In this document: positions 8,201-13,156 of the stretch, piece by piece
Layout: every line of letters begins with the position of its first letter
How positions within the stretch are numbered: the first letter of the stretch is position 1
Assembly (NCBI GenBank): GCA_900088475.1
Contig: FLMG01000671.1
Coordinates: 6,100 to 19,255 of the forward strand
Direction of reading: 5' to 3'
Length of the DNA stretch: 13,156 bases
Source: Hyphochytrium catenoides
Lineage: Eukaryota > Sar > Hyphochytriomycetes > Hyphochytriales > Hyphochytriaceae
Program-made: the position numbers and the translations under genes
Notes under the pieces: model-generated
The model's input: only the letters and a program-made list of their open reading frames with translations
Told to the model about the DNA's origin: nothing
Databases searched by the model: none

Positions 8201-10624
8201 ATTTGAGTACTACATAGCGCAGACTCATCGCCAGGAGAATTTTCGGAGGTAAGGGCTCCTCATAGCATTCTTCATCCTCCCTTGAGCGGTCCTGTGCATG
8301 AACTCCTTCCTCCTCCTCTTGTCGTGACCCTTCCCTTTTCAGCCTCTTTGCTGATGGCGGGACACTCTGAGCCTGTTTTCTGGTGCCATGGGTCTTTGCT
8401 ATTGGAGTCCTGTTATTTGTTGGAGATGGGGATGGAGCCGGTTTTTCTAATAGACAAAAGAGCAGTGTCAACAATTATGTCCGACAGCACTTCGAGCAGA
8501 GCATAGAGTTAGAGTAGAAAGCGCCCGGGCCCAGACAAACCAAAGACCTGGCTACGTGGCTTCATTTTAAAGGAAGGAAAATAAGTACTAATACTTCTTT
8601 ATTCCTTCTGGACGCCTTACTCCGGTATTCTTCCACAGAGTCCTTTATCCAAGGAATGAGCAGCATGCTCTCCTTTTTCTCGTATCGTGCCTTTTCTTCG
8701 TCGTTGAGACGGGCGAGAGCCCACTTCTCCAAGTCCTCAGTCTGAGCGGCACTTAACATCTTCGGTTTGGCTGCAAATCGCCCGAGAAGTTGCGCAGCGA
8801 TGCCCTGAAAACAGATATAGTTTCTTTAGCGTTGCAATGTGCTGCAGCATTAGTGACTTTCTAATAAGTAACTTGAGGTGGCAAGGATGATCTGAAGAAG
8901 CGACCCAATAATTAAGCGACGTTTACTCGAAGTAGAACGCAGAACGGAAGACCTAATAGTGCCTACCACTTGAGAACCGATTTCTCTGGCCGACAGGCCA
9001 TCTCGCCAACAAAGGTATTTGTAATACTCTGCAAGGAGCTCCTTCTTTGCTTGCAACGCATGATCAGAGCTCTCGGCCTTCCTTGAGATGGGGCGAGGGC
9101 TACTCTTGGGCGTGACCGGCATCGAGCTACCCTCTTTTCCTCTCTCCGCCAGTCCAGTTGTAGATATTGTTGTCTCTACTCTTCTCGAACCAGGCTCAAG
9201 ACTGCCCTCCGGAGAAGTGCGAGAGTGCGGAGCAAGGCCGCCGAATGTCTGATACAATGAAGTCAGTTTCCGGCACTATAATAGGTAAGATAAGACCTTG
9301 CCCTGACCTTGTCCTTTTCTTTAGCCGCGAATGGCAGACGTTGGGGCCCGTCTTCTGGATCGATAGACTTTCTTACACTATATAGCCGGTCAGCCAGTAC
9401 ATCTTGATGGCTTAGCTGCTTGCTGACGCTTGCGGCAGTGTTGGCGACACGAGGAATACTAGGACTAGAGCGAGAAGTAGGAGAAATTGCAAAGCTTTTC
9501 CCGACATTAGCCTCAAGCGAGGAGGGAGCAATCCTTGCCTCCGACGAGAAAACATCATAACTTCGTTTTTTCAGTGGTTGTCTATCATCGCCTTTTTTGG
9601 GGCTAGCATGGGAGCTCTTCTCCGAACGGCTGTCGATATTTGGTACACTCTGCGCATTGATATCGGCGGGACCTTTAGCAACTGGTGGACGAGATGTCTC
9701 CTCTTCCATCATCGTGTTCTTCTGGTTGGCCCCTAATTTCTGGGACTCAACCTTGGAAGGAGAGACAACCTGCCGCCTGGGAGATGAAGCATTGTTAAAG
9801 CTTAATCTGTCAACATCCATAGCCTTCTCGGTGTTGCCTTCTTCAATTGAAGGTCGCCGCTTCCTAACATCCTCCCGAGCGGCTCCTTCTTCCTCCTCCA
9901 TTTCTTTTTTATCCCTTGTCCTGTACAGTGTTGTGGAGAACCGGTTATAAGCTTTTTCAACTCTGGACCGTTCAGGACTTGTGGAGTTGGTAGCTACCTT
10001 CAAATTTCCAGATGAATGACACCTATACCGGGAAGAAGGGTTGATGTTGTATGTCCCTTCTTAAGCTTCTCCTCTAGTCGTGAAATCTCTCTAGACTGTG
10101 TAATAGGAGGTTAGCTCACATAAGCTGCATTTGGAAGCAGGAGACCCTCTAGAGAAAAAGACTACGGATCGCGAAACAATCGAAAACATATGGAGTGAAT
10201 CAAGCACGTGCTTTCTTGATCATTGGTCTCGTGCTGCTAAACCATAGGAAAAGGAAGAGTTGAAGACGAATAAGGGAAGTTATCGTTGGCAATGTCAGCA
10301 TCTAAGTAGCTATGTCGAAGTAAAGTCATAAAGGAGAACAGGGAGCCTTAAGACAATGCAAGCATGATAAACAATATATATTAGCAAAGCAGATCCTGTC
10401 GTAACCCTACCTTGTCTTCATGTATAATTGTCTTACGCTCCTTGATCTAAGTAGCCACAGTAGGCGCTTCCAACGAGATCAAGACGCTGGAAATATCCGT
10501 CGGCTGCTCAGCGAGAAAAGTTTATTTGCCTGACGAAAACCGCAATATCGCGTCTTCGTTTATGCGCTGCAGATCTCGATGCAGATTGAGCTTTATTGCG
10601 ATTTTCATTCAGAGCTCTTTTCAT
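2245..10624 (-). CDS. Multi-HTH, PHD, ELM2-SANT, AT-hook chromatin protein (23 exons)
   Basis: Probable nuclear corepressor scaffold. Exons, minus strand: 10624-10535, 10446-10411, 10095-10023, 9960-9308, 9248-8967, 8804-8621, 8446-8166, 7990-7855, 7586-7441, 7196-7098, 7039-6902, 6754-6623, 6434-6282, 6108-5962, 5768-5580, 5411-5267, 5105-4819, 4689-4612, 4491-4267, 4031-3878, 3726-3562, 3345-2815, 2666-2245. All introns are GT-AG and phases agree; the sum is 4746 nt (1581 residues plus TGA). Product: disordered Ser/Pro-rich part (about 67-350), five HTH-like modules (352-884), PHD (906-950), ELM2-like (971-1180) with a Tudor-like segment (1019-1057), SANT (about 1190-1245), Lys-rich stretch (1274-1347), zinc knuckle (1374-1386), AT-hook (1399-1404), acidic tail (1442-1581). 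ELM2-SANT in CoREST and MTA binds HDAC1/2. Exons 4-23 are well supported. The first three are weaker: the first donor could be 10540 or 10534, and 10410-10096 may hide another exon. No close named homologue is claimed. Confidence 0.8.
2927..3019 (-). other. Zinc-knuckle-like motif and AT-hook
   Basis: [13 protein letters not shown] at residues 1374-1386 has four possible zinc ligands (C1374, C1377, H1384, C1386). Ten residues later comes [10 protein letters not shown], whose RGRPRK core (1399-1404) is a canonical AT-hook that binds the minor groove of AT-rich DNA. Upstream in the same exon (residues about 1274-1347) is a lysine-rich tract with repeated KGKKKG, like a histone H1 tail and also a likely nuclear localisation signal. 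Confidence 0.8.
3620..3938 (-). other. SANT domain (about residues 1190-1245)
   Basis: [15 protein letters not shown] is helix 1, with the acidic Asp-Glu pair. The next exon gives [19 protein letters not shown] for helix 2 and turn, and [10 protein letters not shown] for helix 3. It aligns position by position with the first SANT of CoREST (VEDKVLFEQAF, GKSFHRIQQMLPDKS, LVKFYYSWKK). It is split by a phase-1 intron at 3877-3727. In CoREST this module contacts HDAC1/2 and the inositol phosphate cofactor. The lack of basic residues on helix 3 argues for a protein-binding rather than DNA-binding SANT. Confidence 0.82.
3966..5079 (-). other. ELM2-like domain interrupted by a Tudor/Agenet-like segment
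   Basis: The start ([11 protein letters not shown], residues 972-982) matches the ELM2 opening IRVGxxYQAxIP. The end ([16 protein letters not shown] at 1130-1145 and [13 protein letters not shown] at 1163-1175) matches the ELM2 close, where CoREST/MTA proteins have LW, a YL helix and an HKHN-like helix. Between them lie some 145 residues instead of the usual few tens. They contain [21 protein letters not shown] and QYEVQYTEH (1019-1052), a beta-strand pattern like Tudor or Agenet folds. ELM2 normally works with SANT to bind HDAC1/2; the SANT domain follows directly. Confidence 0.7.
5301..5603 (-). other. PHD finger, C4HC3 (residues 906-950)
   Basis: Zinc ligands visible are C906, C909, C921, C924, H929, C932, C947 and C950, in the order C-x2-C-x11-C-x2-C-x4-H-x2-C-x14-C-x2-C. 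The core [13 protein letters not shown], the PPL turn and the Trp two residues before the last pair are typical of KDM5-like PHD fingers that read the histone H3 tail. An intron (5579-5412) separates the first zinc pair from the rest. The splice AAG/GAC restores exactly the usual 11-residue spacing, and a TACTAAC box at 5436-5430 sits 19 nt before the acceptor. Which H3 state it reads cannot be told. Confidence 0.9.
5667..6054 (-). other. HTH-like module 5 (residues 820-884)
   Basis: Lead [14 protein letters not shown] then DPRAMASTL, a phase-0 intron (5961-5769), and [10 protein letters not shown]. Met-Ala at -5/-4, Gly851, Phe857 at +6, Trp860 at +9 and Trp879 at +28 complete the set. The second exon runs on through an acidic stretch (EKDDDC) straight into the first zinc pair of the PHD finger, so this module and the PHD finger share an exon. 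Confidence 0.58.
6333..6694 (-). other. HTH-like module 4 (residues 727-784)
   Basis: Lead [12 protein letters not shown] then TKLRITRQM, a phase-0 intron (6622-6435), and [14 protein letters not shown]. The NWERGN ending of the second helix is very like the end of the recognition helix in lambda-repressor/Xre-type HTH domains. Gly751, Phe757 at +6, Trp760 at +9 and Trp778 at +27 follow the shared pattern. A Lys/Arg-rich tail (about 792-800) closes the second exon. Confidence 0.6.
6929..7196 (-). other. HTH-like module 3 (residues 628-697)
   Basis: A 33-codon exon ([10 protein letters not shown], then [10 protein letters not shown]) and a 46-codon exon ([10 protein letters not shown] onward) are joined across a short 58-nt phase-0 intron (7097-7040). 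Val-Ala at -5/-4, Gly661, Leu667 at +6, Trp670 at +9 and Trp690 at +29 fit the shared pattern. The 49-residue exon 7586-7441 upstream (contains [14 protein letters not shown] and ends in four prolines) does not fit the module pattern and looks like a separate linker or insert. Confidence 0.6.
7877..8231 (-). other. HTH-like module 2 (residues 512-571)
   Basis: Lead helix [10 protein letters not shown] and VGEIADKT end at a phase-0 intron (8165-7991); the next exon opens [10 protein letters not shown]. Ile-Ala at -5/-4 and Gly534 match the HTH turn, Tyr543 is at +9, and Phe563 occupies the place where the other modules have a second aromatic. [15 protein letters not shown] is the most bacterial-HTH-like stretch of the five. 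The preceding exon part (about 442-500) is a charged, disordered linker. Confidence 0.6.
8703..9047 (-). other. HTH-like module 1 (residues 352-412)
   Basis: The first of five similar modules. A helical lead ([10 protein letters not shown]) precedes [10 protein letters not shown], then a phase-0 intron (8966-8805), then [10 protein letters not shown]. The pattern is hydrophobic-small-x3-Gly-hydrophobic-x4-Leu-x2-aromatic, the classical helix-turn-helix consensus. Phe388 is nine residues after Gly379, and Trp406 follows at +27. The segment after the aromatic (AAKPKMLS) faintly resembles the CUT-domain tail that follows its recognition helix. DNA binding is inferred from pattern only. Confidence 0.6.
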
Positions 10625-10970
10625 TCTCTTTTTTGTGTGTGTCCCAACTTTCCAACAAAACCAAGGAGGAAGAGGGAGGGACAGCAAGCAACAAACTATG
10701 AACCAAAAGAACAAGAACACACAATATCAAATGAGGTGACAAGAGACTCAGACTCTTCGTTCTCTACTTCTGTCTGTTTACTCTGACTCTGACCCCTCTG
10801 TCTCGATGCCCTTATTTACGTCATCCACCACGATCATTGTTCTTTCCTTTGCACCCCTTTTCCCCTTCAAAGCTGAATTTGTACATTTGTGAGATCGGAT
10901 TGAAGCAACCAGAAGGGCTTTGTAAAATAGGCTATTATAGAGTGGATTATACATTTTGAAACAGCAAACT

Positions 10971-11012
10971 GGTGGGTGGGTGGGTGAGGATCCTATGAGC
11001 CCTCCCACCCAC
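10971..11012. promoter_or_regulatory. G-run array with inverted repeat
   Basis: The plus strand carries GGTGGGTGGGTGGGTGAGG at 10971-10989, a run that could form a G-quadruplex of two tetrads. Its 3' part GTGGGTGGG (10976-10984) is perfectly complementary to CCCACCCAC at 11004-11012, so a 9-bp hairpin with a 19-base loop is the alternative fold. It lies just upstream of the TATA-like box. A regulatory role is inference. Confidence 0.4.
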
Positions 11013-11031
11013 TGATCACGTTACCGGTTCC

Positions 11032-11039
11032 TATAAATA
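11032..11039 (+). promoter_or_regulatory. TATA-like box for the LIM gene
   Basis: TATAAATA in the context CCTATAAATAG is a close match to the eukaryotic TATA box. It lies about 480 bases before the LIM start codon, so transcription would begin near 11065 and leave a leader of some 450 bases, or include an untranslated intron. No initiator element was confirmed. Confidence 0.4.
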
Positions 11040-11119
11040 GTAATCATAGCTATAAACAATCTGATTACTTTATTGAAGTCAAAAAGACATCTCACAGTTT
11101 GACCCAACCGATTACGAAT

Positions 11120-11188
11120 ATGGCTCAGAATCTGTGTACATATACAGTTCCATACACAGAACAGTACTTTTTCACTAGTGACATATGA
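11120..11188 (+). CDS. Possible upstream ORF in the LIM leader (22 codons)
   Basis: ATG 11120 opens a 22-codon frame (MAQNLCTYTVPYTEQYFFTS and two more residues) ending at TGA 11188. It lies between the TATA-like box and the LIM start codon, so it would sit in the 5' leader. An upstream frame of this kind could lower translation of the LIM protein. It may equally be chance, or lie in a leader intron. Confidence 0.2.
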   Translation: MAQNLCTYTVPYTEQYFFTSDI

Positions 11189-11518
11189 AGAATACCTAGC
11201 TCAGGATCAGGAACAGTCCAGCGGTTCTGTAAGGGTAACGGATCAGAATCAGTTCTCGCAGCTGCGGCAGAAGCAGCAGACGATCTGCAGATAGAAGCGC
11301 TGGCAGATCTGCACGGACGGGAGAGCGCAGCGGAGGATGGCAGGGTGGAGCCACTGAGATCCTGCAGGACGTGCTTCAAGTCAATGCGAGAGATTGCAGG
11401 TGCTCGTTGTTTGTTGCATCGGCTAAGGGGCACAAGAAGGAGCTAGTGCAAGTCTTCCTGCCTTTGGCTCCTCAAGGTGTAGGTGCTTGTAAGGCTAAAT
11501 ACCTATCTGGTACAGGTC

Positions 11519-13156
11519 ATGGCTAGTCAACAGTCTTTGAAGTCACATGCTTGTGCAGGTCTGTCAATATCTCCTCCGGCAGGTGTCAGTCGCAGTATTT
11601 CACTCTTACTCGTAAGCAGCATGTGGGAAACTGGTGTACGCTATGGAGGATAAGGTCAAAGTGGATAACAACGAGCTCCACAGAGGCTGCTTTAAGTGTG
11701 CGCATTGCAACTGTCAGCTCACCTTGAACAACTTCTCCAAGGCGGGAAGTGAACTACTTTGCAAGGTGCACTACTTCGAGCGCTTCCACAAAAATAACAG
11801 CTACGGAGGAGAGGACAAATTTTCTCAGAAGTCGAAGGCAGGGTCCTCTGCAATGCTCAGAGCAAAAGGTGCGTGAAGTTAACGATGAAGTAGAAGACCT
11901 AGAAGATGATGAAAGACAGATGAGAACAGGTGTTTCAACTCAGAAAGAAGAGAGGGGACACGGGGCTTTATGACCCCTGCTAAGTGGGAAACTAACCAGC
12001 TCTTTTGAACCTGTCTGCCGCTGTCATTAGGTACGATGTCTTCATCTAAGTCGCATCTTCAGTGCCGGTCATGAAAGAAACTCTTAATGTAGGCAACCCT
12101 GGAGGCATAGTCTCCCCGACTCACAGCGGTAACCTATCAGTCACCCCTGAAGGGTCCAAGGAGGGACTCAAAGATAGTCCGCCACCACTGGTGTCAAGGT
12201 ATGAGCTAGCTTTACTGCTCTGCTTCGTCTCACGCCCTGGCTCACCCTATCCCTCTCGCTACCTCTGCGACTACTTTATCCCACTTTCTCACTCTGTCTT
12301 GCAACCGTCAAGTCACGTGGAGCTTCCTCGTACAGCGTCAGCTCCTGTCATAGTGAAGGCGTCTATCAAGGAGAGGTTCAATACCTCTCAGCCTGCCCTT
12401 GAGGCAGATGGACAATCCAAAGGTGGAGAAAGACCACCGACCTCACGGCGGGTCTCCATGATTGACACAATGCAAAGCAGTCAGAGTCAAAAACTTTGCT
12501 TCGGTAATGCAGTGGACGGACAAGATAGTCGACAATCTGCCTTGTCATACCTAGAGCTTCGTTCTCTAACAAACTAGCACTTTCGCTCCTTAAATATTTG
12601 TAGGCAGGCTTCATTTTATCTCTGACGTTCTGGTGATTTGTTGTCTCTTTCTCACCCGTTTCTCTCTCCTTTATGCAAATTCCTTACTTTTAGTCTGTCA
12701 AAAGAATGTGTATCCTATGGATAAGAAGGAGGTGATTGATGCTCGCACCGTCCACAAAGCTTGCCTCAAGTGCACAACGTGCCTCGCGCAACTCCTGCCG
12801 GCAGACGTCACGCATTGTGAGTCATCAGCTCCGTCCACTTGGCGCCAAACTCTAACGCCTTGGAGCTTCTTTGTTGCCTCTATTTTATGCAGTGCGGCAG
12901 GACGCCAAGCTCGTGCTTCTTTGCAAGAAGCATCTGGCTACCAACTCTCTTATTGAAGAGGCTAAGTCAGAGGCATCACCAAAGGTTGATGTTCTCTCAT
13001 CAAGCTCTCTCTGCTCCGTGCCAAGCAAGTGTCCCAATGGACCGTCGTCCCTCTCAGTGGCGAAGAGTGTAACCCCTTCCCAAGACGGATCTCGGTTGGC
13101 CCAGGCGGGATCACCCTCTAGCCCAAGGGATGGTCTACACGGTGGACAACAAAGCT
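11519..13156 (+). CDS. Two-LIM-domain protein, 3' end outside the window
   Basis: Six exons: 11519-11558, 11620-11868, 12063-12198, 12313-12503, 12694-12816 and 12893 to the window end. All introns are GT-AG with matching phases; 334 codons are present and the frame is still open. ATG 11519 is chosen because the first exon supplies the first Cys of LIM1 (CAACGKLVYAMED). LIM1 ligands are C12, C15, H34, C37, C40, C43, C61 and H64. LIM2, assembled from three exons, has C204, C207, H226, C229, C232, C235, C257 and H260. The linker (about 65-203) is Ser/Pro-rich and holds RRVS at 187-190, a good basophilic (PKA-type) phosphorylation site. LIM domains are protein-protein interaction zinc fingers, common in cytoskeletal and transcription cofactors. 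No catalytic or DNA-binding domain is seen so far, so the exact role stays open. More LIM domains may follow beyond the edge. Confidence 0.88.
12199..12312 (+). other. In-frame intron of the LIM gene
   Basis: This intron (GTATGA donor, TCAAG acceptor) is 114 nt, a multiple of three, and has no stop in the gene's frame. Leaving it in would only add 38 hydrophobic-leaning residues to the linker. Its pyrimidine-rich 3' half (CCCACTTTCTCACTCTGTCTT) supports it being a true intron. Confidence 0.6.

Larger units (their letters stand above)
10625..11518. other. Divergent intergenic region
   Basis: About 0.9 kb lie between the start of the large minus-strand gene and the LIM gene. It must hold both promoters and the LIM 5' leader. 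Open frames inside it on the minus strand (11008-10778 and 11433-11125) lack coding features. Visible signals are a TATA-like box, a G-run with inverted repeat, and a short upstream reading frame, listed separately. No RNA gene was recognised. Confidence 0.6.

Noticed and set aside
10778-11008. Minus-strand frame ending IVVDDVNKGIETEGSESE
   Set aside because: The last 20 residues look protein-like, but there is no splice link to either neighbour and it lies in the promoter region.
11125-11433. 102-codon minus-strand frame opposite the LIM leader
   Set aside because: Ser/Ala-rich low-complexity reading with no domain; it lies opposite the LIM 5' leader.
1-13156. tRNA/rRNA genes, CRISPR arrays, transposases, viral genes
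   Set aside because: No cloverleaf, repeat-spacer array, reverse transcriptase, integrase or terminal-repeat structure was recognised on either strand.

Overview
The window is nuclear DNA from a eukaryote. Its genes are built from many short exons separated by GT-AG introns of about 58-270 nt. One intron carries a perfect TACTAAC branch-point box, and the two best genes encode eukaryotic domain types (PHD, ELM2, SANT and AT-hook in one, LIM in the other). Moderate GC, intron-dense compact genes and CT-rich introns suggest a protist or alga, but I cannot name a lineage. No bacterial operon, RNA gene, CRISPR array, transposon or virus was recognised.

Layout: (1) 1-2240 is hard to interpret. 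It holds a GA/CT microsatellite, a possible 3' end of a minus-strand gene (stop near 128), and a plus-strand gene whose acidic first coding exon is 838-1083, followed by a CT-rich intron and exons I cannot fix. (2) 2245-10624, minus strand, is one large gene that I reconstruct as 23 exons. The reading frame closes exactly (4746 nt, 1581 codons plus stop). (3) 10625-11518 is the region between two divergent genes, with a TATA-like box and a G-run/inverted repeat. (4) 11519 to the right edge, plus strand, is a gene of at least six exons for a two-LIM-domain protein, cut by the window end.

The large gene is the interesting one. In order its product has a disordered Ser/Pro-rich N-terminus; five copies of a helix-turn-helix-like module; a C4HC3 PHD finger; an ELM2-like region interrupted by a Tudor/Agenet-like segment; a SANT domain; a lysine-rich stretch; a CxxC-H-C zinc-knuckle-like motif; an AT-hook; and an acidic tail. 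ELM2-SANT is the histone-deacetylase-recruiting module of CoREST/MTA-type corepressors, and PHD and Tudor folds often read histone marks. The simplest inference is a chromatin corepressor scaffold with its own array of DNA-binding modules. All five modules are split by a phase-0 intron immediately before the glycine of the HTH turn, which points to duplication of a two-exon unit.

All exon structures were worked out by eye from reading frame, splice signals and domain continuity. They have not been checked against transcripts or databases.
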